From positions 558,001 to 622,000 of the forward strand of contig NZ_JAMTCI010000001.1 in the NCBI RefSeq assembly GCF_024171765.1: a DNA stretch of 64,000 nt, given 5' to 3'. The notes under the pieces are model-generated. The model was not told the DNA's origin. It saw only the letters and a list, made by a program, of their open reading frames with translations, and ran no database searches. The number at the start of each line of letters is the position of its first letter. Positions within the stretch are counted from its first letter, which is position 1. This DNA comes from Williamsia deligens (GTDB lineage Bacteria; Actinomycetota; Actinomycetes; Mycobacteriales; Mycobacteriaceae). The translations under genes were made by a program, and so were the position numbers. This document shows positions 1-8,750 of the stretch, in pieces.

Positions 1-78
1 CGCAAGGCCTCCCGGAAGCCGAGCGTCCCCGCGTGGGAAGATGTGCTCCTGGGAGTGCGCAGCAACGGCAATCAGTAG
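1..78 (+). CDS. sepH: SepH (DUF3071) C-terminal end, partial
   Basis: The window opens inside a reading frame that stops with TAG at 76-78. The last 25 residues include the stretch RKPSVPAWEDVLLGVRS, which resembles the basic, tryptophan-containing tail of the septation protein SepH, an FtsZ-binding cell-division protein of actinobacteria. The neighbouring DUF2537 gene supports this, because in mycobacteria the two genes are adjacent. Only the tail is present, so the identification rests on a short motif plus context; the N-terminal DUF3071 domain would lie upstream of the window. Confidence 0.6.
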   Translation, partial: RKASRKPSVPAWEDVLLGVRSNGNQ

Positions 79-96
79 TACCCGAGGAGGGGCTCA

Positions 97-876
97 GTGG
101 GAGCGAACACAGGCATGCTGTGGTTCGTCGACAGCGAGGATCCCGTCGCCGACCTGCGATTCGGTGTCCGCAACGACGGCTCCGCCGCATCGCAGTTGGC
201 CCAGGCCGCTGTCGGGGACGCCGTCCTGGTCCCCCGCGGCGAGACCACCCTCGACCGTGTCGCCGACGTCGCCCTGGACGAGATCGCTGTCGGATCCTTC
301 GGTCGCATCGCGGTGATCGTCGGCGGACCTGTCGCCGTCGACCGCCCGTCGGGACTGTCGGAGACGGTGATCGGCGTCCGACCGGCGCGCACGGCCCATC
401 TGATCGTCACCGACCTCGACCGGTCGTTCGGTGCGTTCGCCACCTGGGAGGACGGCACCCTGCGCCGCTCCTTCGCCTCCGATCCCGTCGACATCGTCGA
501 GAACATCGGCCTGCCGTTCGTGTTCGAGCGGGAGTTCTGGGCGGGCGAACGCCCACTGCGCTACAACGAGGGCGTCATGCCCGATCCGCAGGCACTTCCG
601 TTCCACCCCACCGAGTTCGCGGATCACGCGGCGTCGCAGTGGGTGGGTCTCCGTCTCACGCAACCGCATCCGGGTGATCCGCTCTCCCCCGCGCAGATTC
701 CCGTGTCGCGCTTCGCAATCCGGCCCCCGGGTCACCAGCCCACGGCGCAGGACCACGAGACCGCCCGCGCGGGTCACGACGACCACCACGAGGCCCCGCC
801 CGCAGCGGAGGCACCGGAACCCGACGTGTCCGCGCCGACGAAGGTCGCGCGGTGGTTCGGGTTCGGTCGCCGCTGA
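97..876 (+). CDS. DUF6928-like protein of unknown function
   Basis: A 259-residue protein starting at GTG 97, placed 6 nt after a clear GAGGAGG ribosome-binding site (84-90). It has no signal peptide or membrane segment. It opens with MGANTGMLWFVDSEDP, which recalls DUF6928 proteins (MGAKT...), and the body (residues 1-200) looks like a compact mixed alpha/beta domain. Residues 200-245 are a low-complexity His/Glu/Ala/Pro linker, and the protein ends in the basic tail KVARWFGFGRR, as some membrane-surface-associated proteins do. No function is known to me. It begins 19 bp after the SepH stop and may share its transcript, although it has its own strong ribosome-binding site. Confidence 0.7.
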   Translation: MGANTGMLWFVDSEDPVADLRFGVRNDGSAASQLAQAAVGDAVLVPRGETTLDRVADVALDEIAVGSFGRIAVIVGGPVAVDRPSGLSETVIGVRPARTAHLIVTDLDRSFGAFATWEDGTLRRSFASDPVDIVENIGLPFVFEREFWAGERPLRYNEGVMPDPQALPFHPTEFADHAASQWVGLRLTQPHPGDPLSPAQIPVSRFAIRPPGHQPTAQDHETARAGHDDHHEAPPAAEAPEPDVSAPTKVARWFGFGRR

Positions 877-1019
877 CCGTCGGCCATCGCTGATCGTCGG
901 ACGGCGAAAATTCACGCTGAGGTCGTCGCACCCCACGAGTCCTGCGACGACATCAGCGATGAACAGATCATACGTTGTGGAAATTAGGGATCGTCAACTG
1001 TCGTCGCCGGTCTGAACTG

Positions 1020-1295
1020 TCACACCGCTGCGGCCAGTGTGGTCGCCGCCACCAGTCCGACGGCCAGACCGACCAGCGCACCCCCGCCGATCCAGCGGAG
1101 CGTCGGGCGTCGCCGCCAGACCCACGCCGACGGTCCGATGCCGCCGCACACCACCACCACGGCGACCACGCCCAGGAGACGATCCGTCTGGGCGACGACG
1201 CCGTACACCCCGGTCACGACCCCCGCGGCGATGACCGCCGCCACCGCCGCCAGCACCAGACCGGGGCCCCACGGGGTCGGTTCAGGCGACGACAT
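1020..1295 (-). CDS. DUF2537 small membrane protein
   Basis: A 91-residue integral membrane protein with three hydrophobic segments, roughly residues 12-32, 40-60 and 70-91, and an Arg-rich loop (WRRRPTLRW) between the second and third. Size and layout fit DUF2537, the Rv0882-type protein found beside SepH and the SpoU methyltransferase in mycobacteria; function unknown. The start is ATG 1295. A GAGAAT hexamer lies 5 nt upstream (1301-1306), so the mRNA may be leaderless, and no Shine-Dalgarno sequence is visible. It is transcribed away from the oxidoreductase at 1374. Confidence 0.75.
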   Translation of the reverse strand: MSSPEPTPWGPGLVLAAVAAVIAAGVVTGVYGVVAQTDRLLGVVAVVVVCGGIGPSAWVWRRRPTLRWIGGGALVGLAVGLVAATTLAAAV

Positions 1296-1373
1296 GGTTC
1301 ATTCTCTCCCCCGGCCGGGACTCGGTAGCGTCGAGGACATGGGTGTCGTGGTCGCGTCGAGGGGTGTCGTCCT

Positions 1374-2783
1374 GTGACGACGGCGGTGGTCGTCGGGTCC
1401 GGACCGAACGGGCTCGCCGGAGCCGTGCACCTCGCGAGGAGCGGGGTGCAGGTGACGGTCCTGGAGGCCGCCGACACCATCGGGGGCGGCACGCGCTCCG
1501 CAGAGCTGACCCTGCCCGGGCTGACGCACGATCACTGCTCGGCGTTCCATCCGCTCGGCGTGGGCTCACCGTTCCTCGCGACCCTCGACCTGCAGCGGTA
1601 CGGCCTGCAGTGGGACCACTCCCCGATCGACTGTGCGCATCCCCTCGACGACGGCACCGCGGCCCTCCTCCACCGGTCCATCGACGCCACCGCCGACGGT
1701 CTCGGCCGCGACGGCCGTCGGTGGCGCGCACTGGTGGGACCTCTGGCGACACGGTTCGACGACCTCGCCGCCGAGGTCATGCAACCGATCGCCCACGTCC
1801 CCCGCCATCTGCTCGCCCTGGCGACGTTGGGGCCGCGCGCGCTGCCGCCGGCCACGGTCACCGCCCGTCTGTTCACCACGCCGCAGGGTCGTGCGGCGTT
1901 CGCCGGCGCGGCCGCGCACGCCTACACACGCCTCGACCGGCCCCTGACGTCGGCGGTGGGGCTGATGCTGGCCGCATCGGGCCACCGCTTCGGATGGCCT
2001 GTCGCGCGTGGCGGGTCCGCCGCGATCACCACGGCACTCGCGGCGATGCTCGTCGACCTCGGCGGAACCGTCGAGACGGGGCACCACGTCCGCAGCACCA
2101 CCGACCTCCCCCCGGCCGACATCGTGCTGCTCGACACCTCCCCACAGGTGGCGGCCGACATCTACGGCGACGCGCTCCCCCGCCGAGTCGAGCGCGCCTA
2201 CCGACGATTCCGCCGCGCACCCGGGGCGTTCAAGGTCGACTACGCCGTCGACGGCCCGGTGCCGTGGACCGCGCCGGGCGTCGCCTCGGCGGGCACCGTG
2301 CACGTCTGTGGCGACGCCGACGAGGTGTTCGCCGCCGAGAAGCTCGTCGCCCGGGGACAGATGCCCGAGCGGCCATTCCTCATCGTCGGCCAGCAGTATG
2401 TCGCCGACCCCTCCCGATCGGCCGGCGACCTGAACCCGCTGTACGCGTACGCCCATGTACCGCATGGCTTCTCCGGCGACGCGACCGAAGCGATCACTGC
2501 GCAGATCGAGCGGTTCGCACCCGGCTTCCGGTCCCGGATCCGCGCCACCACGGTGACGACGACCGCCGACTTCGCCTCCGGCAACCCGAACCTCGCCGGC
2601 GGCGACGTCATCGGCGGGTCGAACGGCGGACTGCAGGTGCTGCTGCGTCCTCGTCCGGCGATCGACCCGTACGCGACGGGCATCGAGGGGGTCTACCTCT
2701 GTTCGGCCTCGACTCCGCCGGGCGCCGGCGCGCACGGCATGGGTGGGTACAACGCGGCACGCTCCGCCCTGCGGAACCTCTGA
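1374..2783 (+). CDS. FAD-dependent phytoene-desaturase-like oxidoreductase
   Basis: A 469-residue flavoprotein of the CrtI/PYROXD2-like amine-oxidase superfamily. The N-terminal dinucleotide-binding motif GSGPNGLAGA (8-17) is followed by the acidic end of the second strand (LEAADTIGGGTRS). The C-terminal FAD-contacting motif GAGAHGMGGYNAA is also present, so both ends are intact and the length is normal. Substrate cannot be inferred; such proteins in actinobacteria are often annotated only as NAD(P)/FAD-dependent oxidoreductases, and no carotenoid genes are nearby. The start GTG 1374 follows GAGGGG (1359-1364). The gene converges on the methyltransferase, with 4 nt between the stop codons. 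Confidence 0.85.
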   Translation: MTTAVVVGSGPNGLAGAVHLARSGVQVTVLEAADTIGGGTRSAELTLPGLTHDHCSAFHPLGVGSPFLATLDLQRYGLQWDHSPIDCAHPLDDGTAALLHRSIDATADGLGRDGRRWRALVGPLATRFDDLAAEVMQPIAHVPRHLLALATLGPRALPPATVTARLFTTPQGRAAFAGAAAHAYTRLDRPLTSAVGLMLAASGHRFGWPVARGGSAAITTALAAMLVDLGGTVETGHHVRSTTDLPPADIVLLDTSPQVAADIYGDALPRRVERAYRRFRRAPGAFKVDYAVDGPVPWTAPGVASAGTVHVCGDADEVFAAEKLVARGQMPERPFLIVGQQYVADPSRSAGDLNPLYAYAHVPHGFSGDATEAITAQIERFAPGFRSRIRATTVTTTADFASGNPNLAGGDVIGGSNGGLQVLLRPRPAIDPYATGIEGVYLCSASTPPGAGAHGMGGYNAARSALRNL

Positions 2784-2787
2784 GCGG

Positions 2788-3618
2788 TCACCGGGCGACG
2801 CGGGCGTAGAACGAGATCGCCGCGGCGGTGGCGACGTTGAGCGAATCGGTCCCGCGGGCCATCGGGATGCGTGCGCGGACGTCGCCGGCGCGCATCGCCG
2901 TCTCCGTGAGCCCTGGACCCTCGGCGCCCACCATGAACGCGACGCGGTCGGCGCCGACAGCCTCGGCGAGCGGGACCGCGTCGGCGTCCGGCGTCAGCGA
3001 GACGACGGTAAACCCGCGATCCCGTAGTCGGTGGAGATCGCCGGGCCAGTCCTCGGCGGCGGCGAACGGGACGAGCAACGCGTGTCCCATGGAGACCCGG
3101 ACGGAGCGGCGGTAGAGCGGGTCCGCGCACCCTCGGCCGAAGACCACCGCGTCGACCCCCAACCCGGCGGCGTTGCGGAAGATGCTGCCGATGTTCTCGT
3201 GGTCGTTGACGCCCTCGAGCACGACGACGGTGTGGGCGTCGTCGACGACGTCCTCGACGGACAGTCGCTCGGAGCGACGCGCGACACCGAGCACGCCCCG
3301 GTTCAGGTGGAAGCCGACGACCTCGGCCATCACCTCGGCCGTGGCGCGGTAGAACGGGAGTCCGTCGACCGAGGGCTCCTCGAGGTCGACGGCGAGTTCG
3401 GTGAGGCGCTTGTCGACGCCGAGGAACGCGTGCGGGGTGAAGCGCGACGCGATCATCCGCTGCACCACCAGGACGCCCTCGGCGACGACGAGACCGCGCC
3501 CGGGGCGACCACCGGGGAGCACGGGCAGATCGGGGCGACGATCGACGGAGTTCAGGTCGCGGAAGTCGTCGACCCGCGGATCGTCCGGATCGACGATGTC
3601 GATGACGTCGACAGGCAT
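2788..3618 (-). CDS. SpoU/TrmH-family RNA 2'-O-methyltransferase
   Basis: A 276-residue SPOUT-class methyltransferase that transfers a methyl group from S-adenosylmethionine to a ribose 2'-hydroxyl in rRNA or tRNA. All three SpoU motifs are visible: motif 1 ENIGSIFRNA (141-150, with the catalytic Arg), motif 2 MVGAEGPGL (229-237) and motif 3 IPMARGTDSLNVATAAAI (251-268), which form the knotted cofactor site. The N-terminal 130 residues are the substrate-binding domain. It matches the Rv0881-type gene in this syntenic block. Start ATG 3618 is 6 nt downstream of CAGACT (3625-3630 on the complement), suggesting a leaderless mRNA. The exact RNA target is not known. Confidence 0.9.
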   Translation of the reverse strand: MPVDVIDIVDPDDPRVDDFRDLNSVDRRPDLPVLPGGRPGRGLVVAEGVLVVQRMIASRFTPHAFLGVDKRLTELAVDLEEPSVDGLPFYRATAEVMAEVVGFHLNRGVLGVARRSERLSVEDVVDDAHTVVVLEGVNDHENIGSIFRNAAGLGVDAVVFGRGCADPLYRRSVRVSMGHALLVPFAAAEDWPGDLHRLRDRGFTVVSLTPDADAVPLAEAVGADRVAFMVGAEGPGLTETAMRAGDVRARIPMARGTDSLNVATAAAISFYARVAR

Positions 3619-3682
3619 CGCGTCAGTCTGCCCGACGCGGTCCGACCGCCCACCAGATGGTTCCTGCCGCCCGACAGACGGT

Positions 3683-4927
3683 TCAGTGGGCGGACGTGGA
3701 GGCCTTCTCGTCGGCGTCGATGCGGGCCTGCTCGCGCCAGGCGAGGACGCCGGCGGTCAGGGCGAGCACCGACACGACACAGGCGAAGACGATCCCGGCG
3801 GTGCGGACACCGACAGCGCGCGACAGCAGGCCCTCGGCGACCACCGGGATGCTGATCGCGATGTAGGTGATGACGAAGTACGCGGAGGTGGTCGCGGCCT
3901 TGCGGTCGGCCGGGGCGCCGGTCGCGATGCCCGACAGGCCGCGGGCGAACGCGACACCCTGCCCGAACCCGCCGACGAGACCGGCGGCGGCCAGCAGCTC
4001 CCAGTGTCCGGCGAGCAGCGTCGCCACCAGCAGACCCATGCCCGCGATCATCATCGCGATGGCGACGATCTCCGAGACGCGGTCGTCGAGTGTGCGGCCG
4101 GCGATCTGTCCCGCCAGTGAGCCGCCCATCACCGCGGCCACCAGCAGCGCCTGCCCGATCACCGAGTCGACGCCGGCGAACCGCGACGCGATGGTCGGTG
4201 CGAGCGCCGTGAACAGACCCATCACCGCGAACCCGGCGAACCCGAGGATCGCCGCCCGGATGAAGAACGCCCGGATCTCCGCGGGCACCGTCAGCGGCAT
4301 GAAGCCCAGCCGCTCGTCACGGTGGCGACCGCGCGTCTCGGGCACCGCGAGCACGATCAGCGCGGCGACGACCATCAACCCGAGATGCACCCAGTACGTG
4401 GTGCGCAGGGGGTTCGGCGCCCAGGTGACCAGCAGAGCAGCGACGATCGGGCCGAGACCGAGACCGCCGATGGTCGCGAGGCTCGCCAGCAACGGGGCGC
4501 GCCTCTCCAGCCGGCCGCGCGCCATCTCGATGATCGCGACGGACGCCGTCCCGACGAAGACACCCGCCGACAGGCCCGACACCACCCTCGCCACGAGGAG
4601 GACGGCGGTGTCGTCGGCGAGCAGGAACACGACGTCACTGGCCGCGGCGAACGCGACACCGAGTGCGAGGACGGGGCGGCGACCCAGCACGTCCGACCAG
4701 GTGCCGAACGAGAGGAGAGCACCCAGGACGCCCACGGCGTACATGGCGTAGACGACGGTGACGGTCAGCAACGAGAACCCGAAGGTGCGCTCGTAGTCGG
4801 AGTAGAGCGGCGTCGGCATGGTGGTGCCGATCATCACCGTGGCCAGCACGATCATCAGCCCGGCGGTCTGTGGTGCCCGGCTGCCTGCGGTCGCGGTCGG
4901 GGCCGAGGAGGTGGTGGCGGTGGACAT
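3683..4927 (-). CDS. MFS transporter
   Basis: A 414-residue major facilitator superfamily protein with about 12 hydrophobic segments. The first cytoplasmic loop carries the MFS signature (GTWSDVLGRRPVLALG, near residue 70), and the central loop VPETRGRHRDERLG divides the two six-helix halves. Substrate unknown; drug or metabolite efflux is the usual role for this type. I chose ATG 4927 because the family begins just before the first helix; an upstream in-frame ATG at 4960 would add 11 residues. Neither has a good ribosome-binding site. A 12-bp palindrome, TGGACATGTCCA (4921-4932), overlaps the start codon. The gene is divergent from the Eis-like gene. Confidence 0.85.
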   Translation of the reverse strand: MSTATTSSAPTATAGSRAPQTAGLMIVLATVMIGTTMPTPLYSDYERTFGFSLLTVTVVYAMYAVGVLGALLSFGTWSDVLGRRPVLALGVAFAAASDVVFLLADDTAVLLVARVVSGLSAGVFVGTASVAIIEMARGRLERRAPLLASLATIGGLGLGPIVAALLVTWAPNPLRTTYWVHLGLMVVAALIVLAVPETRGRHRDERLGFMPLTVPAEIRAFFIRAAILGFAGFAVMGLFTALAPTIASRFAGVDSVIGQALLVAAVMGGSLAGQIAGRTLDDRVSEIVAIAMMIAGMGLLVATLLAGHWELLAAAGLVGGFGQGVAFARGLSGIATGAPADRKAATTSAYFVITYIAISIPVVAEGLLSRAVGVRTAGIVFACVVSVLALTAGVLAWREQARIDADEKASTSAH

Positions 4928-5006
4928 GTCCACATACAAGCCCACGGAGGTCGCCTCCATTCCGGACGGTTCGGGTACGACCCCCGCCACCCGATAGGTT
5001 GGGACG

Positions 5007-6230
5007 GTGACCGACTCCGAACTCGAACTGCGGCGGGCCACCGACGACGACTGGCCGGCGATCATCGCCGCGGATGCGCGTGCGTTCGCATTCATCCATC
5101 CGCTCGACGCCGAGGCGCAGGCCGACCTCCGGAGCAAGCTGCGCGACGACGACGTCGTCGTCATCTACGACCACTCGGGGCCCGTCGGTCCGGTGCTCGC
5201 CGGCGTCGCGATGTTCTACCGGATGACGCTGACCCTCCCGGGTGGCGCGCGGGTGGACCTGCCCGGCCTGTCGTGGGTGTCGGTGGCGGCCACGCACCGC
5301 CGTCGCGGGATCCTGCGCCGCATGATCACCGAGCTGTTCGACCAGTGGGAGCGGGAGAAGAGCGTGTTCTCCATCCTCACGGCCAGCGAGGCGACGATCT
5401 ACGAGCGCTTCGGGTACGGACCCGCGTGTTTCGAGCAGCGGGCCGAGATCGACCTGAGGACCGCCGAGCTGCGGGAGCCGGCGCCGGCGTGGACGCCGGT
5501 GCGGTTCGCGACGGCCGACCAGGTCCGTGACCTCGTCCCGGACCTCCACGACCGCTGGGCGTCGATGAACCCCGGTGCGATCGTGCGGTCGCGGGTCTGG
5601 TGGAACATGATCTTCGCCGACCGGGAGATGTTGCGCGACGGACAGAGTGCGCTGCACTATCTCGTCCACCCCGACGGCTACGCCAGCTATCGCATCGCGC
5701 ACGAGGGCGACAGGGCACTCGCGCGCGTGTCGGAGTTCTTCGCTGTCACCGACGCCGCGCACACCGACCTCTGGCGGGTGCTGCTCGGTCTCGACCTCAT
5801 CCCGACCATCCACGTGTCGATGCCCGTCGACGACCCGCTGCCGATGAAGCTGACGAACCTGCGGTCCCCCAAGATGACCGCGCTCTCGGACTCGATGTGG
5901 TTGCGCATCATCGACATCCCCCGCGCGCTGACGGCACGCACCTACTCCGAGGACGTCGACGCCGTCCTCGAGATCACCGACGAGTTCCGCGGCAACGGTG
6001 GGCGTTTCGCCTTCACCGTGCGCGACGGTGTGGCCACCGTGTCGGTCACCGACGACCCCGCCACCGTGCGGATGGACGTGTCGGTGCTCTCCAGCATCTA
6101 CCTCGGCGGCTACCGCGCGACGGAGTTCGCCGCCGCGAACCGGTTGTGGGCGTCCGACCACGCGACGCTCTGCGAACTCGACCAGGCGTTCCTCACCGAC
6201 CGGAAACCGTTCTCGGGCACGTTCTTCTAG
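5007..6230 (+). CDS. eis: Eis-family GNAT N-acetyltransferase
   Basis: A 407-residue protein of the Eis family, acetyl-CoA-dependent lysine/aminoglycoside acetyltransferases built from two GNAT domains and a C-terminal sterol-carrier-like domain. The acetyl-CoA loop is VSVAATHRRRGILRRM (91-106). The segment TIYERFGYGPA contains the tyrosine (Y132) matching the general acid Tyr126 of M. tuberculosis Eis, whereas the residue matching its His119 is Thr. The protein ends in ...GTFF, as in Eis, where the terminal carboxylate is part of the active site. Start GTG 5007 lies 6 nt after TAGGTT (4995-5000), a leaderless arrangement. A probable two-gene operon with the next gene. Real substrate unknown. 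Confidence 0.85.
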   Translation: MTDSELELRRATDDDWPAIIAADARAFAFIHPLDAEAQADLRSKLRDDDVVVIYDHSGPVGPVLAGVAMFYRMTLTLPGGARVDLPGLSWVSVAATHRRRGILRRMITELFDQWEREKSVFSILTASEATIYERFGYGPACFEQRAEIDLRTAELREPAPAWTPVRFATADQVRDLVPDLHDRWASMNPGAIVRSRVWWNMIFADREMLRDGQSALHYLVHPDGYASYRIAHEGDRALARVSEFFAVTDAAHTDLWRVLLGLDLIPTIHVSMPVDDPLPMKLTNLRSPKMTALSDSMWLRIIDIPRALTARTYSEDVDAVLEITDEFRGNGGRFAFTVRDGVATVSVTDDPATVRMDVSVLSSIYLGGYRATEFAAANRLWASDHATLCELDQAFLTDRKPFSGTFF

Positions 6231-6241
6231 GAGGCACGTCG

Positions 6242-6886
6242 ATGGACGACAGTCAGGCGTTCGCCGCGATCGCCGACGAACGACGGGTGCTCGCCGACGT
6301 CCTCGACGGCCTCGACGAGGGGCAATGGGCGACGCAGTCGCTCTGCAGCGCGTGGGACGTCCGGGGCGTGGCCGCGCATCTGCTGGGCCCGACCGTCACC
6401 GGCATCCCCGAGGTCATCTGGCTGGTCCTGCGCGCACGCGGGGACTTCGAACGGTCGAACATGGCGCTGACCGACCGGGTGGTCCGTCGGTACGGCGACG
6501 AACTCCCACAGATGCTGCGCGCGAACGCCGATCACCGGTTCACGCCTCCCGGGGGCGGGCCCCTCGCACCGCTGACGGACCTCCTGGTGCACGGGCAGGA
6601 CATCCGCCGGCCGCTCGGGATCGGTCGCACGTTCGACCCCGACAGGATCTGCGCGGCACTCGACTTCCTCATGTCCCCCGCGGCCCGTCGAGGCTTCGCG
6701 CCGCTGCGCGCCGGTGTCCGGTGGGTCGCCGACGACGTCGACTGGGCGTCGTCGCCCGACGACCGCTCCCGTCCGTCGGTGCACGGGACCGCGGAGACGG
6801 TGCTGCTCACGCTCACCCGACGCGTCGGTGCCGTCGACGGCCTGTCGGGGGACGGCGTCGGCGTCGTCCACACCGCGCTGGCCTGA
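6242..6886 (+). CDS. Maleylpyruvate-isomerase-family mycothiol-dependent protein
   Basis: A 214-residue protein of the DinB/MDMPI-N superfamily, which in actinobacteria includes mycothiol-dependent maleylpyruvate isomerase and many uncharacterised mycothiol S-transferases. It shows the family's opening (short helix, then GQWATQSLCSAWDVRGVAAH near residues 27-46) and two of the His residues that bind the metal in this fold, in VAAHLLG and in LVHGQDIRRPLG. ATG 6242 follows a GGAGG ribosome-binding site (6230-6234) 11 bp after the Eis stop, so the two are probably cotranscribed. The reaction is not predictable; detoxification with mycothiol is a reasonable guess. Confidence 0.8.
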   Translation: MDDSQAFAAIADERRVLADVLDGLDEGQWATQSLCSAWDVRGVAAHLLGPTVTGIPEVIWLVLRARGDFERSNMALTDRVVRRYGDELPQMLRANADHRFTPPGGGPLAPLTDLLVHGQDIRRPLGIGRTFDPDRICAALDFLMSPAARRGFAPLRAGVRWVADDVDWASSPDDRSRPSVHGTAETVLLTLTRRVGAVDGLSGDGVGVVHTALA

Positions 6887-6893
6887 GACGCTC

Positions 6894-8162
6894 CTAGCGC
6901 ACGCTCGGTGAGGGCACCTGCACGCCCGTCGGGAGCTCGCTGACGTCGCGGGCCCGACGGCGCGCCGCCGCCCCGAACACCACCGCGGCGACGACGGCCG
7001 ACACCGCGCTGATCGCGCCGCCCACGACGAGCGGCGCGCGGGGGTCGGTGATCTCGGCGAGCCAGCCGAGCAACGGACTGCCCAGCGGTGTGCCGCCGAG
7101 GAAACACAGCATGTAGACACCCATGACACGACCGCGCATCGTCGAGTCCACCGACAGCTGCACGATGTTCATCGCCGACGTGCTGAAGGTGAGCTGCGCG
7201 GCGCCGAGCGGGATGAGGACGACGGCGACGAGCGCGAACGTCGGCATGAGTCCGGCGACGACCTCCAGCACACCGAACACCCCCGCGGCGAGCATCAGGT
7301 GGCGGACCCGGGACGGACGGCGTCGCCGGGCGGCCATCGTCGCGCCCGCCAGCGTCCCGACGGCGAGCACCGTCGACAGCAGGCCGTACCCGCCCGCCGA
7401 CCCGGCGAAGGTGTTCTTCGTCAGCAACGCGAGCGACAGCGGGAAGTTGAGGCCGAAGGTGGACACGAAGAACACGGTGACGAACAGCGCGACGAGATGC
7501 GGGCGACCGCGGATGTAGTGCAGCCCCTCCACCACCGATGTCCGCCCGCGGGGGCGGTCGCTGCGCAGGAGGTCGTCGGTGCGCATCATCGCCAGGCCGA
7601 CGAGGACGGCGACGAACGAGACCACGTTGACCAGGAACACCGGCCCGGTGCCGATCACGGTGATGAGCACGCCGGCCAGCGCGGGCCCGATGATGCGGGC
7701 GAGGTTGAACGTCATCGAGTTCAGCGCCACCGCGTTCGGCAGGTGCTCCGGGCCGACCATCTCGACGGTGAAGGACTGACGGATCGGGGCATCGACCGCG
7801 GAGATGCACCCGAGCGCGAACGACAGGATGTAGACCTGCGCCAGCGTCGCGACCCCGAGCGTGTCGGTGACACCGAGGACGAGCGCGCACGCCGCTATCG
7901 CGATCTGGGTGGCCATGAGCAGGCGACGCTTGTCGAAACGATCGGCCAGGGCGCCCGCGGGCATCGACAGCACCGCCGTCGGACCGAACTGGAGGGCCAT
8001 CACGATGCCGATGGCCAGACCGCTGTTGCCGGACAGGTGCAGCACCAGCCAGTCCTGGGCGATGCGCTGCATCCAGGTGCCCACCAACGACACCACCTGG
8101 CCGCCGGCCCACAGGCGATAGTTGCGTACCCCGAGGGACGAGAACATCGTGGGCAGCGGCAC
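6894..8162 (-). CDS. MFS transporter (EntS/MFS_3-like)
   Basis: A 422-residue major facilitator protein with about 12 transmembrane segments. It begins MPLPTMFSSLGVRNYRLW, typical of the MFS_3 (enterobactin-exporter-like) group, and has the loop-2 motif GALADRFDKRRLLMATQ. Start GTG 8162 is supported by the hexamer TATCAT (8170-8175, complement) ending 7 nt before it, so the mRNA is probably leaderless; ATG 8147 is the alternative. The MarR gene ends 52 bp upstream in the same direction. The MarR regulator may control this pump. Substrate unknown. Confidence 0.85.
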   Translation of the reverse strand: MPLPTMFSSLGVRNYRLWAGGQVVSLVGTWMQRIAQDWLVLHLSGNSGLAIGIVMALQFGPTAVLSMPAGALADRFDKRRLLMATQIAIAACALVLGVTDTLGVATLAQVYILSFALGCISAVDAPIRQSFTVEMVGPEHLPNAVALNSMTFNLARIIGPALAGVLITVIGTGPVFLVNVVSFVAVLVGLAMMRTDDLLRSDRPRGRTSVVEGLHYIRGRPHLVALFVTVFFVSTFGLNFPLSLALLTKNTFAGSAGGYGLLSTVLAVGTLAGATMAARRRRPSRVRHLMLAAGVFGVLEVVAGLMPTFALVAVVLIPLGAAQLTFSTSAMNIVQLSVDSTMRGRVMGVYMLCFLGGTPLGSPLLGWLAEITDPRAPLVVGGAISAVSAVVAAVVFGAAARRRARDVSELPTGVQVPSPSVR

Positions 8163-8213
8163 TCGATCGATGATAACCGCCGCTAACGAGGGACGCCGAC
8201 GCGTCCGCCGCGG

Positions 8214-8645
8214 TCAGTCGGTGGCGGCGACGATGCCGGACATGATCGTCACGGCGTCACGCAGGGTGGTGAGCTCGTCGGCGCCGAGCTTCTCGAGCTG
8301 ACCGCGCAGCCACGCCTCCCGGGCGTTGGTCTCGTCGGTGATCACCTTCTGCCCCAGATCGGACAGGGTGACGATGATCTGGCGGCCGTCGGTGGGGTGC
8401 GGATCCCGCTTCACCATGCCGAGGTCGGCGAGGGAGGCGATCACGCGAGTCATGGACGGCGGCTGCACCCGCTCCTGGGCCGCCATCGCGCCCGGGGTCA
8501 TCGGACCCATCTGCGACAGGGTGTTGAGCGCGGAGAGCTGGGTCAACGACACCGTCGAGCTGGCGCGACGACCCCGCAGGTGCCTGGCCAGTCGAACGAC
8601 GGCCAACGACAGGTCACTGGCCAGATTGTCGTCTTTCCCACTCAC
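8214..8645 (-). CDS. MarR-family transcriptional regulator
   Basis: A 143-residue winged-helix repressor of the MarR family (Rv0880-like). The DNA-binding domain is centred on LTQLSALNTLSQMGPMTPG and the recognition helix MAAQERVQPPSMTRVIASL, followed by the wing with RDPHPTDGRQIIVTLSDLG. I chose GTG 8645 rather than an upstream ATG at 8702: the protein then starts SGKDDNLASDLSLAVVRLARHLR like its relatives, and TATTGT lies 7 nt upstream (8653-8658, complement). A CCTA-ACAA-TAGG palindrome overlaps that promoter element, consistent with autorepression. It lies upstream of the MFS gene on the same strand. Confidence 0.85.
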   Translation of the reverse strand: MSGKDDNLASDLSLAVVRLARHLRGRRASSTVSLTQLSALNTLSQMGPMTPGAMAAQERVQPPSMTRVIASLADLGMVKRDPHPTDGRQIIVTLSDLGQKVITDETNAREAWLRGQLEKLGADELTTLRDAVTIMSGIVAATD

Positions 8646-8648
8646 GGG

Positions 8649-8660
8649 CCTAACAATAGG
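8649..8660. promoter_or_regulatory. Candidate MarR autoregulatory operator
   Basis: The 12-bp sequence CCTAACAATAGG is an inverted repeat (CCTA/TAGG around 4 bp) that covers the predicted -10 hexamer TATTGT of the marR gene starting at 8645. Position and symmetry suggest an operator for the MarR protein itself, but MarR sites are usually longer, so this is a weak inference. Confidence 0.35.
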
Positions 8661-8726
8661 ACACTGCAACTGGAATGCACGACGAACTACCGAGGTGAAC
8701 ACGCCGGGTATCGCGCCCGGTTCGCC

Positions 8727-8750
8727 CGTGTCCCCTGCACGGGGGACACG
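8727..8750 (-). terminator. Hairpin after NCS2 permease
   Basis: A perfect 9-bp stem, CGTGTCCCC (8727-8735) with GGGGACACG (8742-8750), and a 6-nt loop lie directly after the permease stop codon (minus strand). There is no U-tract, as is common for actinobacterial terminators. It also separates the permease from the MarR promoter. Confidence 0.5.

Noticed and set aside
4921-4932. Palindrome TGGACATGTCCA over the MFS start as an operator
   Set aside because: Only one copy, overlapping the coding start, and no regulator nearby; a chance palindrome is likely.
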